Shown here piece by piece: positions 1-8,448 of a stretch of 64,000 nt of DNA; the first letter of the stretch is position 1; every line of letters begins with the position of its first letter. Made by a program: the position numbers and the translations under genes. The DNA is from VXYL01 sp965116935 (GTDB lineage Bacteria; Pseudomonadota; Gammaproteobacteria; Pseudomonadales; Azotimanducaceae), in the NCBI GenBank assembly GCA_965116935.1, contig OZ220737.1, positions 372,001-436,000 on the forward strand, in the 5' to 3' direction. Under the pieces are notes generated by a model. The model was given only the letters and a program-made list of their open reading frames with translations, was not told where the DNA came from and ran no database searches.

Positions 1-14
1 GAACAGGCTTGAAG

Positions 15-130
15 GGCCTCGGAGGGAAGGCATTCTGCCTTCCCTAAGCGCCGACCGGCGCTTTCCCACCTGCCACAATGAAGCAGGTGCGCGGGGCACA
101 GGGAAGGCAGAATGCCTTCCCTCCGAGGCC
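15..130. repeat. Nested inverted repeat (REP/MITE-like)
   Basis: Two identical 31-bp arms (15-45 and 100-130) face each other across 54 bp. Each arm is itself a hairpin with core GGGAAGGC-ATTCT-GCCTTCCC. The interior holds two further perfect stems, AGCGCCG/CGGCGCT at 47-62 and CACCTGC/GCAGGTG at 67-89. The same hairpin core recurs at 8990-9017. The element begins 64 bp past the stop codon of the neighbouring DUF1080 gene, so it could also end that transcript, but there is no T-tract. Confidence 0.8.
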
Positions 131-194
131 ATCACTTCGAGTCAAATCGTGCAACATTAAACCCCTACGAGCTTCGTCCCATGCGAGGAAGCTC

Positions 195-965
195 CTACAG
201 CGCTTGCAGGCGCTCCAAGCGGCGAACCCAGATGTTGCGGAACTGCACGGGGTCGCCGTGGTCTTGCAGCACCAGCGGGCCTTCGGGGCCGTGCTCTTCG
301 TCGTAGCTCGCGAGGGCTCGATGCTTGGTGGGGCCTTGGATTGGCTGGCGCAGGTGCGCGAGAACGCCGTTGTGGAAGACTGTCAGGGTTGCCGGGGAGG
401 CAATGGCGCCGCCTTCGTACACCGGCGCCTCGAAGACGATGTCGAAGGTGTGCCAGTGGCCGGGTGGAACGCTGGCATTGGCTAGCGGCGGATACTGGCC
501 ATAGATGGACGCGGTAAGGCCGTCGGCGTAGGTGGGGTTGTCGTAGCCGTCGAGCACCTGCACCTCGTAGTGCCCCATCAGGAAGACCCCGGAGTTGCCC
601 CTACCCTGGCTGTCGGCATGAATCTCGGTGGGAGCGCGCCACTCGACGTGGAGTTGGCAGGTGCCGAAGTGTTGCTTGGTGCGGATGTTGCCGGTTCGAG
701 GAGCGATTTCCACCGCACCTCCCTCCACCAGCGTCCACGGTGCCGCGCCGCCCTCCCGAACGCCCTCCCAAGCGTCGAGATTGCTGCCGTCGAACAGGAT
801 CACCGCATCCGACGGCGGCCGTCCCGCCACCACCTGCGTGGAGCCCGTCGCCGGCGTCACCACCGGCGGCGATGGCCGGTCGATGTCGTGAACCCGCCAC
901 GTCTGCCCCGGAATCACCGGCGTGTCCGTGTATCCCTTCGGCAGTTCCTTGATCTCGCTTGCCAT
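195..965 (-). CDS. DUF1080 / 3-keto-disaccharide hydrolase domain protein
   Basis: 256 residues. The single domain spans about residues 50-250 and has the hallmarks of the DUF1080 (3-keto-disaccharide hydrolase) family: an early ILFDGSNLDAWEG motif, an RGNSGVFLMGHYEVQVLDGY stretch, and a C-terminal PVQFRNIWVRRLE strand. This family adopts a concanavalin-like beta-sandwich and acts on carbohydrates, often in the periplasm. I see no convincing signal peptide. The ATG at 965 is preferred over an in-frame codon at 995 because GGAGGAAAC lies just upstream of it. The gene stands alone, divergent from the dGTPase gene. Substrate is unknown. Confidence 0.85.
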   Translation of the reverse strand: MASEIKELPKGYTDTPVIPGQTWRVHDIDRPSPPVVTPATGSTQVVAGRPPSDAVILFDGSNLDAWEGVREGGAAPWTLVEGGAVEIAPRTGNIRTKQHFGTCQLHVEWRAPTEIHADSQGRGNSGVFLMGHYEVQVLDGYDNPTYADGLTASIYGQYPPLANASVPPGHWHTFDIVFEAPVYEGGAIASPATLTVFHNGVLAHLRQPIQGPTKHRALASYDEEHGPEGPLVLQDHGDPVQFRNIWVRRLERLQAL

Positions 966-1104
966 GTTTCCTCCAGCGATTTCCGCCAAGCGCATCGACG
1001 CTCAGCCATTGCCCACCATCAGGGCGTACGGAACTGATGGAGCATCGTTGACCGAAGCACCCGCATCGACCATCATACGCGCCAGCGGAAAAGGGGGGAA
1101 ACCC

Positions 1105-1278
1105 ATGACGCAACCGTCAAAAGCCCTTCATTACGCCAACCTTCTGGCGGCACAACAGACCAAGGAGTTGCGGGAATTCGTGGAGCGTAAGCGCGATGAA
1201 GAACGAGCAAAACGCGACGAGTCCGCGGAACGCGGGAAGAGCGGCTCATCAACCCCGAAGACGGCTCTATCGACCTAA
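1105..1278 (+). CDS. Small ORF overlapping dGTPase start
   Basis: 57 codons preceded by a strong purine-rich ribosome binding site (AAGGGGGGAAA). The product is highly charged and helical, with a stretch rich in Arg, Lys and Glu near residues 20-45, and no recognisable domain. Its last 83 bases overlap the start of the dGTPase gene in another frame. It could be a short upstream gene that couples translation to dGTPase, or the remnant of an older N-terminus. Support is the RBS and position only. Confidence 0.35.
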   Translation: MTQPSKALHYANLLAAQQTKELREFVERKRDEERAKRDESAERGKSGSSTPKTALST

Positions 1279-2653
1279 TGACTCGGATCGCCAGTACAAC
1301 AGGTTGGAGGAACAAAAGCCGATCTACCGCAGTGCCTACAGGAGAGACTATGCACGGCTTTTGCACAGCCCCGCGTTCCGGCGCCTGCAAGGGAAGACGC
1401 AACTCTTTCCCGGCATTGAATCGGATTTCTTCCGCAACCGGCTGACGCATTCGCTGGAGGTCGCGCAAATCGCGAAGTCGATCGCCCTTCGGTTCAACTC
1501 CACGGACCCTTACTTTCGGTGTTGTCCGATTGACCTCGACCTGATCGAAACTTCTGCATTGGCGCACGACCTTGGTCACCCTCCGTTCGGACACAATGGG
1601 GAAGAAGCCCTTGACGAGTGCATGCGATGCGCGGGCGGGTTCGAAGGCAATGCGCAGACATTGCGGATATTGGCGCGGCTCGAAAAGAAGGAGCCTGGCG
1701 TCGAGGTCGGCCCCATGGCAGATGACGGCGTTGGCCTCAACCTCACATTCCGGACGCTGGCATCCGTATTGAAGTACGAGTGTTGCATCCCACGCACTAG
1801 GTCGTTGGACGACGGCTTGGTCAAAGGCCACTATGGTTCGGAGGCAGGACTGGTCGAGTGCATCAAGGCGGCTGTTCTCGGAAACGCCAAGCCCGACGGC
1901 GCGTTCAAGACCATCGAATGCGCGATCATGGACTTGGCTGACGACATCGCGTATTCGACGTACGACCTGGAAGACGCCTTCAAGGCGGGCTTCGTGACCC
2001 CATTGCAGTTGGTAGCCGCCGCCAATGAGCCGATGATCGTCGACTCGCTAAAGAGGAAGACCAAGCTCGACTCGGATGCCATCCTTGAGCACGTCATGTA
2101 CCTGTTCCAACACATCGCTGACCTACCTTCGCTTGGAATCGACGATAGCGACATTGGCGAGCCGTCCGAGCTAGTCTTGGCGGCCGTGGCGATGGATCGT
2201 GCTTCCAAGAATCTGACGGGCCACGGCGCTTACCGAACGACTTTCACGTCCGAGTTGGTGAGCCAATACGTTGAAAGCGTTGAGGTCAGCGTAAACGACC
2301 AATCGCCTGCACTGTCGACCGTGTTGTTGCCGTCCGACCTTGCCGCCAGAATGGCCGTTCTGAAGCACTTGACCTACGAGATGGTCATCGAGTCGTCCAG
2401 TCTGAAGACGGTCAAGTTCCGTGGGAAGGAAATCGTCACATCGATCTTTCGCGCCCTGGATGCCCGGGACGGTGCGCATCTGCTTCCCGATGACTTCCGG
2501 CAGCGCGCGGAGCAGGCGGCTGATGCCAGCGACGAAAGTGCTCGGAGCCGAGTCATCTGCGACTTCATAGCGGGGATGACAGATCGGTACGCCGTGGAGT
2601 TCTACGGTCGACTAAACTCCGACACCCCGCAGACGGTGTTCAAGCCGCTCTGA
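1196..2653 (+). CDS. dgt: Deoxyguanosinetriphosphate triphosphohydrolase (dGTPase-like)
   Basis: 485 residues, the usual length for the HD-domain dNTP triphosphohydrolases, which split dNTP into deoxynucleoside and triphosphate. The family signature is clear: YARLLHSPAFRRLQGKTQLF near residue 55, FRNRLTHSLEVAQIAKS carrying the first HD histidine, and ALAHDLGHPPFGHNGEEAL carrying the HD pair. A later IMDLADDIAYSTYDLEDA segment supplies the distal metal-binding aspartate. The start ATG follows GGAG at good spacing and begins inside the small ORF at 1105. Some homologues defend against phage by depleting dNTPs, but context here gives no direct support for that role. Confidence 0.9.
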   Translation: MKNEQNATSPRNAGRAAHQPRRRLYRPNDSDRQYNRLEEQKPIYRSAYRRDYARLLHSPAFRRLQGKTQLFPGIESDFFRNRLTHSLEVAQIAKSIALRFNSTDPYFRCCPIDLDLIETSALAHDLGHPPFGHNGEEALDECMRCAGGFEGNAQTLRILARLEKKEPGVEVGPMADDGVGLNLTFRTLASVLKYECCIPRTRSLDDGLVKGHYGSEAGLVECIKAAVLGNAKPDGAFKTIECAIMDLADDIAYSTYDLEDAFKAGFVTPLQLVAAANEPMIVDSLKRKTKLDSDAILEHVMYLFQHIADLPSLGIDDSDIGEPSELVLAAVAMDRASKNLTGHGAYRTTFTSELVSQYVESVEVSVNDQSPALSTVLLPSDLAARMAVLKHLTYEMVIESSSLKTVKFRGKEIVTSIFRALDARDGAHLLPDDFRQRAEQAADASDESARSRVICDFIAGMTDRYAVEFYGRLNSDTPQTVFKPL

Positions 2654-2784
2654 AGTCGAGTCACCCCGCACGAAGGCTGCGCACGGACACCAAAAGGCGA
2701 GTGGGGACTGGGACCGCGCGGCGAGTCCCTTCGATGCATGCGTTATGCTGACGCAAGCCAGATATACGCGCATCAGGAGCCAAC

Positions 2785-5022
2785 ATGAGCGAGGCAGTGG
2801 ATTACCGGTACATCGGTTCACGACCGATTCGGCCGGATGGGGTGGAGAAGGTCACCGGGCGGGCCAACTTCGGTGCCGACGAGGCCCTGCCGGGGATGAT
2901 CCACGGCAAGGTCACGCGCAGCCCCCACGCCCATGCCCGCGTCCTCTCCATCGACACCTCCAAGGCAGAGGCGATGCTGGGGGTGCTTGCGGTGATCACC
3001 GCCGCAGATTTCCCGGATCGTGCCGGCTTCGGCTTTCGCCTGCGCGGCTTCAGCGACAATCTGATGGCGAGCGACAAGGTCGTGTTTCAGGGCCACCCCG
3101 TGGCGGCCGTGGCGGCCACTTCGATCCGCGCTGCGGAACTCGCCGCCGCCGCCATCGAGGTGGAGTATGAAGCGCTGCCGGCCGTCACCGATGCGCTCGA
3201 GGCGATGCAGCCAGGCGCGCCCATCCTGCACGAGGCGATGGTCACGCAAGGCGCCGATCAGCCGAACGACGGCCCCACCAACATCTCGACGCAGAATCGC
3301 ATTGCCAAGGGCGACATCGAGGCCGGCTTCGCCGAAGCCGACGAGATCGTCGAGCGTACTTTCGTGACGCCCATGGTGCATCAGGGCTACATCGAGCCTC
3401 ACGCTTGCGTCGCGGTGTGGAAGGAAGACGGCCAGGCGACGCTCTGGTGCAGTTCCCAAGGCCACTTCGATGTCCGCAACGCCACCGCCCGCACCTTGGG
3501 CATGGACCTAGGGGACCTCCGCGTGGTGCCGCAGGAGATCGGCGGCGGCTTCGGCGGCAAGACGACCATCTATCTCGAACCGCTGGCGCTCAAGCTGTCG
3601 CAGAAGAGCGGGCGCCCGGTGAAGATGGCCATGACGCGCGAGGAGGTTTTCCGCGCCACGGGCCCGGCATCCGGCACCGTCAACACCGTGAAGATCGGCT
3701 GCAAGCGCGACGGCACCATCACCGCCATGCAGGCGAAGCTCATCTACGAGGCCGGGGCCTATCCCGGCAGCCCGCTCGGCGCCGGCAGCATGTGCATCTT
3801 CGCGCCGTACGACGTGGAGCATGTGCTGATCGAAGGGCAGGAAGTGGTGGTCAACCGACCTCGGGTGGCCGCCTACCGCGCGCCGGGAGCGCCGCAGTCG
3901 ATGTATGCCGGTGAATCCGTGCTCGACGAGCTGGCGCAGCGCATCGACATGGACCCGATTGACTTCCGCCTCAAGAACGCCGCCACGGAAGGCACCCACG
4001 CGGCCTACGGCCCCACCTTCCAGGCCGTCGGGCTGGTGGAGTGCCTCGAAGCCGCCAAGTCGCATCCCAACTACCAGCGAGCGTTGACAGAAGGCCAGGG
4101 CCGGGGCATTGCCGTCGGCTTCTGGTTCAACGGCGGCAACCAGTCCGCTGCCGAAGTCCACGTCACCGACAGCGGCATGGTGAAGGTGGTGGAGGGCAGC
4201 CCCGACATCGGCGGCAGCCGCGCCTCCATGGCACTGATGGCGGCGGAAACCCTCGGCATCCCCTACGAGCGCATCCGCGTCAACATCTCCGACACCGACA
4301 GCACCGGCTACTGCGCCACCACCGGCGGCAGTCGCACCACCTTCGCCACCGGCCTCGCCGTGATGCGCGCCTGCGAAGACGCCATCGTCGAACTCAAGAA
4401 GCGCGCCGCGCTCACTTGGGGCATCGATGAGGATCAGGTGGATTGGGCGGAAGGCGAGGCGAGGCCCAAGCCCGGCGTGAACGTGGAAGTGGACCCTCTC
4501 TCCATCGGCGACCTCGCCAAGAACGCGGCCCGAACCGGCGGGCCGATCTCGGGCCTTGCGACGTTGAATGCCCAAGGCCCAGGACCCGCCTTCTCCGTGA
4601 ACATGACCGACGTGGAGGTGGACGAGGAAACCGGCCGCGTGACGGTGCTTGGCTTCACCGCGATCCAAGACGCCGGCAAGGCCATCCACCCCGACTACGT
4701 GGAAGGCCAAATGCAGGGCGGCGCCGCCCAAGGCATCGGCTGGGCGCTGAACGAGGAGTACATCTACGACGCCGACGGGGTGCTGGAAAACCCCGGCTTC
4801 CTCGACTATCGCGTGCCGGTGGCCTCGGACCTGCCCATGATCGACACGGAAATCGTCGAAGTCCCCAACCCCAACCACCCCTTTGGCGTGCGCGGCTGTG
4901 GCGAAACGCCGATCGTGGCGCCGTTGGCGGCGGTGGGGAATGCGGTCAGCCGCGCCATCGGAAGGCGAATGACGGAACTGCCGCTATCGCCGCCGAGGGT
5001 GCTGGAGGCGATTTCCGGTTAG
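2785..5022 (+). CDS. Xanthine dehydrogenase-family molybdopterin-binding subunit
   Basis: 745 residues, the large subunit type of the xanthine/aldehyde/CO dehydrogenase family, which binds molybdopterin cytosine dinucleotide and hydroxylates a substrate. The N-terminal a/b hammerhead domain (YIGSRPIRPDGVEKVTGRA onward) covers about residues 5-125. The cofactor-binding domain follows, with GGGFGGK near residue 255, AYRAPGAPQ near 365, and a C-terminal GVRGCGETP segment with the conserved catalytic Glu. ATG is preceded by CAGGAG. No FeS or FAD subunit gene is adjacent and the next genes are on the other strand, so electron partners must be encoded elsewhere. Substrate cannot be assigned. Confidence 0.9.
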   Translation: MSEAVDYRYIGSRPIRPDGVEKVTGRANFGADEALPGMIHGKVTRSPHAHARVLSIDTSKAEAMLGVLAVITAADFPDRAGFGFRLRGFSDNLMASDKVVFQGHPVAAVAATSIRAAELAAAAIEVEYEALPAVTDALEAMQPGAPILHEAMVTQGADQPNDGPTNISTQNRIAKGDIEAGFAEADEIVERTFVTPMVHQGYIEPHACVAVWKEDGQATLWCSSQGHFDVRNATARTLGMDLGDLRVVPQEIGGGFGGKTTIYLEPLALKLSQKSGRPVKMAMTREEVFRATGPASGTVNTVKIGCKRDGTITAMQAKLIYEAGAYPGSPLGAGSMCIFAPYDVEHVLIEGQEVVVNRPRVAAYRAPGAPQSMYAGESVLDELAQRIDMDPIDFRLKNAATEGTHAAYGPTFQAVGLVECLEAAKSHPNYQRALTEGQGRGIAVGFWFNGGNQSAAEVHVTDSGMVKVVEGSPDIGGSRASMALMAAETLGIPYERIRVNISDTDSTGYCATTGGSRTTFATGLAVMRACEDAIVELKKRAALTWGIDEDQVDWAEGEARPKPGVNVEVDPLSIGDLAKNAARTGGPISGLATLNAQGPGPAFSVNMTDVEVDEETGRVTVLGFTAIQDAGKAIHPDYVEGQMQGGAAQGIGWALNEEYIYDADGVLENPGFLDYRVPVASDLPMIDTEIVEVPNPNHPFGVRGCGETPIVAPLAAVGNAVSRAIGRRMTELPLSPPRVLEAISG

Positions 5023-5091
5023 GAGCCACGCGTCGAACGAAGCAGGCGTTTACACCTCCACAGTGGGACATCAAAGTCATGGAATTGCGGG

Positions 5092-5532
5092 CTACCAGCG
5101 TACCCAACGTGCGTCGCTGGAGATGACCTCCCCCGCCAGTTCCGCCTCTGACTTGTCATAGGTGACTCGCCACCGGTCGATGATGTCCCGGCCGAGCAGT
5201 GACGGGATTTGGCCGGCGCTTTGAGATGGCTGGCAAATGCCCAGCGCGATTTCGTAGCCATGCAGGATATGGTCATCATCGTCCACGAAAAAAGCACGGG
5301 CAGGCTCCGTATGGGTTTCCACGGTGCCGCCAATGCCCCGAGCTTGGTTGGGGTTGCGCAGCGCGGCGTAGTTGACACCCAAGTCCCTCGCGTCTAGCGG
5401 CATGAGGATGGTCCGATCCGCACCAGTGTCGAACACAAACGACACGATCCCGTCCACACCCAGCCTTGGGATGAAGACGCGCCCCGAGACGTATGGCCGT
5501 CCCGATGTATGGCCGAACCTGCCCCGAACCAC
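5092..5532 (-). CDS. Retropepsin-like aspartic protease domain protein
   Basis: 146 residues with a single retropepsin-like fold. The catalytic FDTGAD motif lies at residues 34-39, and the second hallmark, an LLGRDIIDRW segment, sits near residue 115. There is no signal peptide or membrane segment. It starts with GTG one base after the stop codon of the upstream gene, so the two are almost certainly co-transcribed and translationally coupled. The active form would be a homodimer, as in viral and bacterial relatives. Substrate unknown. Confidence 0.8.
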   Translation of the reverse strand: MVRGRFGHTSGRPYVSGRVFIPRLGVDGIVSFVFDTGADRTILMPLDARDLGVNYAALRNPNQARGIGGTVETHTEPARAFFVDDDDHILHGYEIALGICQPSQSAGQIPSLLGRDIIDRWRVTYDKSEAELAGEVISSDARWVRW

Positions 5533-5533
5533 G

Positions 5534-5857
5534 TTACAGGATCAATGTCGGTTGGTCAGTCTCCATGAACCGGATCACGGTGTCCCCCCGGGGCACTCCG
5601 ATCCTGTCGAGTTCCCGGAGCAACGACTCCAAGTCGTCTGCCGCCGCTTGCACTTCCCCCTGATAGACACCGATCCACCTCTGGGCGTACTCCTCGATTA
5701 ACGACGAGTCCGCAGACAGCGTCTCGCAGGATCTTGTGAACGCACGAAGTCGCTCGACGACATCGCCCGGGTCGGCACCTAGCCAAGCATCGACACCACT
5801 TTGCGCCACGCCCGCTGCTCCAGCAATCAGACAGCCAAGTACCCTAGCACAACCCAC
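5534..5857 (-). CDS. Hypothetical protein coupled to retropepsin
   Basis: 107 residues, largely helical and acidic, with a hydrophobic N-terminal 20 residues that could be an artefact of the assigned start. The GTG at 5857 directly abuts the TGA of the upstream subunit 3 gene. A later internal start is possible. No domain is recognised. The pairing with the retropepsin-like gene (one base apart) suggests a joint function, perhaps as substrate, inhibitor or targeting partner. Confidence 0.55.
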   Translation of the reverse strand: MGCARVLGCLIAGAAGVAQSGVDAWLGADPGDVVERLRAFTRSCETLSADSSLIEEYAQRWIGVYQGEVQAAADDLESLLRELDRIGVPRGDTVIRFMETDQPTLIL

Positions 5858-6397
5858 TCAGGCTTCGCGCCAGATTCTCCCTCTTGCTCGGACTGGATCC
5901 AGCAGCGATAGGTCGCCTTGCTCGACCTCGAAGCCCTTGGGGAAAGGGGGGCGGGGTTCCATGCCGAGAGAGGCCATGACGCGGTCGTCGCGGTAGTAGC
6001 ACTGGGCGGTCATGCTGACGATGGCGCGCAGGTGTTGGTTGCCGGATTGGCTGAAGGTGGTGATGGTGGCGGCCTTTGCTTCGTCGTCCAGGGCATTGAA
6101 GGCGGCGCCGTGGTGGGACTCGGCGATGTCGCCGAGCGCCGCCAGCGCCTCGATCACCGGTTCCGGGTGGCGTTTCACCAGCGTGAGGATGTCGGCGAAG
6201 ATGGCGGGATCGTCGGCGCCCGGCACCGCGTATTCCTCGCTGACAGGGATCATGGCGCCGACGATGGCCGCAAGGGCACTTTCCTCGTCGGCGTTGAGCG
6301 GGTTGTCGGTGGCGATGGTGTTTGCGCGCCCTACGGGCGCGTCGGGAGTTTTCGCTGACGCGAAAACTCCAGCGTCGCCGGCGGTTGTCTTGTCCAT
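5858..6397 (-). CDS. Gluconate 2-dehydrogenase subunit 3-like protein
   Basis: 179 residues matching the gluconate 2-dehydrogenase subunit 3 family: LNADEESALAAIVGAMIP near residue 35, a helical middle, then MTAQCYYRDDRVMASLGMEPRPP and a C-terminal segment. The small subunit normally stabilises or escorts the large FAD subunit. It lies 21 bp after the GMC oxidoreductase stop codon on the same strand, an arrangement typical of this pair. Unlike many relatives it has no visible Tat signal. Residues 8-18 are encoded by a REP-like hairpin element (6327-6370), so a later start near residue 27 is possible. Confidence 0.85.
   Translation of the reverse strand: MDKTTAGDAGVFASAKTPDAPVGRANTIATDNPLNADEESALAAIVGAMIPVSEEYAVPGADDPAIFADILTLVKRHPEPVIEALAALGDIAESHHGAAFNALDDEAKAATITTFSQSGNQHLRAIVSMTAQCYYRDDRVMASLGMEPRPPFPKGFEVEQGDLSLLDPVRARGRIWREA
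6327..6370. repeat. Two-hairpin REP-like element
   Basis: Two adjacent perfect stems: GCGCCC/GGGCGC, and GGAGTTTTCGC/GCGAAAACTCC (11 bp, loop TGAC). A related element with the same two-stem order and similar flanks (GGGCGCGTTGG...) is at 12409-12449. This copy falls within the first codons of the subunit 3 gene. Confidence 0.65.
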
Positions 6398-6418
6398 GCT
6401 GTTCTCCCTTGGTCGGCG

Positions 6419-8020
6419 TCAGTCGAAGAGGTTGGCGAGGCGTTTCTTGATCTGGTCCGCGATGTAGAGCGCCAGTGCCTGGATGGTGCGGGTGGGGTTC
6501 ACGCCGGCCGAGGTGACGAAGATGCTGCCGTCGACGATGAAGAGGTTCTTCACGTCGTGGCTGCGCCCCCATTCGTTGACGACGGACTTCGCCGGGTCCT
6601 TGCCCATGCGTGCCGTGCCCATCAGGTGCCAGCCGCCAACCGCGATGGGCGCCTCCGAGATGATGTCGGTGGCGCCGGCCGCGCGCAGCACTTCGGATGC
6701 CCGTTCCACGGCGAAGTCCAGCATCCGACGACTGTTCTCGCTCAGGCGATAGTCGATCTTCGGCGCCGGGATACCGTGGATGTCGGTGAGTTCTAGGTCC
6801 AGCGTCACCCGATTGTGTTCTTCCGGCAGGTCTTCGCAGATCGCCACCATGCCGGTGATGCGACAGAAGAGATCACGATAGGCGCGGTGGTGATCGGCAC
6901 CCCAGGGGATGCGACCGGACATCATGCCGGTCATCGCCGTGGCTACCGGGCCGCGGCCCCTGTTGATCTCGTAGGTGAAGCCGCGCACGAAGCCGCGTGA
7001 CTCGTCGGTCTCGTAGAACTCCTTGCTCCAGATGCACACGCCCGGACCGCGAAAGCCGTCGAGTTCTTCCTCGAAGATGCCCTGGATCGAAGCGTAGGGG
7101 TGGAACATCAGGTTCTTGCCGACGAGGCCGCTCGAATTGGCAAGGCCGTCCGGGAACCGCTCGGAGGTGGAGTTCAGCAGGATGCGAGGCGTGCCGACGC
7201 CGTTGCATGCCATCACCACCACCTCCGCCGCCTGAAACCGCTCCTCGCCGTCGGCGTCGTAGTACCACACGCCCGAAGCCATGCCGTCGTCATTGACGGC
7301 AATCTCGCGCACCCGGCACCGCGTGCGGACTTCGACACCTGCGCGCATGGCGTGGGGCCAGTAGGTGATGTCGGTGCTCGCCTTGGCGCCTTGGGCGCAG
7401 CCGCTGGTGCAGGCACCGAGATTGATGCACTGGTCGCGGCCGTCGTGCTCGGCGGTGGCGACGGCGGTATCGGACGGCCACCAATGCCAGCCGAGGTCGT
7501 TGAATCCGCGCGCCAGCTTGTCGCCGGACTTGCCGAGCGGCACCGGCGGCAGCACGGATTGCTTGGCGGGGTAGGCGGGGTCTCCGGAAAGCCCGGACAC
7601 TCCGGTCATGCGGTCGTCTTCGGCGTAGAACGGCTCTAGGGTTTCGTAGTCCACGGGCCAGTCATCGCCCACGCCGTCGAGGCTCGCGACGCGAAAGTCC
7701 GAGGGGTGAAAGCGCGGGAAATGGCCGGCGTAAAGGATAGTGCTGCCGCCCACCGCGTTGAAGTTGGCAACGGCGATGGGCGAGTTCGAGTCGTTCACCG
7801 GGTAGTCGGTCGGCCGGCCGCGCCGATTCGGACTGATGGCCATGTCGCCAAAGGCCCGTGACTCCCAATCGCGCCCAGAGCTCGGATACTCCGCAGGGTT
7901 CATCCAGTCCCCCTGCTCGAGGCAAACGATGTGCATCCGCGTGTCGGCCAAGCTCCACGCCACCGCCGCCCCGGACGCCCCGGCACCGATGATGAGCACA
8001 TCCACAGGCTGTTCGGCCAC
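6419..8020 (-). CDS. GMC family FAD-dependent oxidoreductase
   Basis: 533 residues from GTG 8020, chosen because GGAGGG stands just upstream; the open frame extends to 8182 but that part is unlike the family. The protein opens directly with the FAD-binding strand VDVLIIGAGASG. It contains the family motif CINLGACTSGC near residue 200, and ends with HLMGTARMG and NLFIVDGSIFVTSAGVNPT, the GMC C-terminal signature that includes the active-site His/Asn region. With the subunit 3-like gene downstream, this is the catalytic subunit of a two- or three-part sugar or alcohol dehydrogenase. A cytochrome c subunit gene is not seen nearby. Confidence 0.9.
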   Translation of the reverse strand: MAEQPVDVLIIGAGASGAAVAWSLADTRMHIVCLEQGDWMNPAEYPSSGRDWESRAFGDMAISPNRRGRPTDYPVNDSNSPIAVANFNAVGGSTILYAGHFPRFHPSDFRVASLDGVGDDWPVDYETLEPFYAEDDRMTGVSGLSGDPAYPAKQSVLPPVPLGKSGDKLARGFNDLGWHWWPSDTAVATAEHDGRDQCINLGACTSGCAQGAKASTDITYWPHAMRAGVEVRTRCRVREIAVNDDGMASGVWYYDADGEERFQAAEVVVMACNGVGTPRILLNSTSERFPDGLANSSGLVGKNLMFHPYASIQGIFEEELDGFRGPGVCIWSKEFYETDESRGFVRGFTYEINRGRGPVATAMTGMMSGRIPWGADHHRAYRDLFCRITGMVAICEDLPEEHNRVTLDLELTDIHGIPAPKIDYRLSENSRRMLDFAVERASEVLRAAGATDIISEAPIAVGGWHLMGTARMGKDPAKSVVNEWGRSHDVKNLFIVDGSIFVTSAGVNPTRTIQALALYIADQIKKRLANLFD

Positions 8021-8110
8021 GGCTCCCCCTCCCAAGGCAGCAGGTTCGGTTGGGCAGTATGCATCAGCGAGGTCCGTAAGGGCACTCGACGTTGGGTTCG
8101 CCCCGATCCT

Positions 8111-8155
8111 GTGCAACCAAAAAAAGTTGCACGGATCTCGTGGCGCGGGTATGGT
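8111..8155 (+). promoter_or_regulatory. hicAB promoter with overlapping operator-like inverted repeat
   Basis: A -35 hexamer TTGCAC (8127-8132), 17-bp spacer and -10 TATGGT (8150-8155) precede hicA. A perfect inverted repeat GTGCAAC...GTTGCAC (8111-8132) overlaps the -35, as expected for autoregulation by the HicB antitoxin. The A-run between the arms may add curvature. Confidence 0.6.
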
Positions 8156-8193
8156 CACTCCCGTATCCGACCAAGAAGACAAGAACCGCTCAG

Positions 8194-8448
8194 ATGACGC
8201 GATCCGATAAACTCATGCAACGATTTCAAGGCCGGCCTCGCGATTTCACTTGGTCCGAGCTGGTTCGACTCTTGCGGTACTTGGGCTATATGGAGGCGAA
8301 GCCGGGCAAGACGGGCGGCTCTAGGCGACGCTTTGTTCACCCGCACGCCGAGCCGATCACCCTCCACGAGCCACACGCGGGGAACCCAGTGCAGGACTAC
8401 GTCATCTCCGAGTTGCTGCGCACGTTGACAGAGGAGGAATTGATTTGA
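8194..8448 (+). CDS. hicA: HicA-family toxin
   Basis: 84 residues. Matches a HicA branch with N-terminal FTWSELVRLLRYLGY followed by GKTGGSRRRFVHP and a LHEPHAGN segment; HicA toxins have a dsRBD-like fold and cleave mRNA. In classical HicA the catalytic His lies in a GSHH-type motif. Here that position reads GGSRRRF, so a nearby histidine may serve instead, or activity may be altered. The ATG at 8194 is preferred to upstream in-frame codons because those lie over the promoter. The gene overlaps hicB by four bases. Confidence 0.8.
   Translation: MTRSDKLMQRFQGRPRDFTWSELVRLLRYLGYMEAKPGKTGGSRRRFVHPHAEPITLHEPHAGNPVQDYVISELLRTLTEEELI

Noticed and set aside
3508..4878. 456-codon minus-strand frame over the molybdopterin oxidoreductase
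   Set aside because: Antisense shadow of a well-supported gene.
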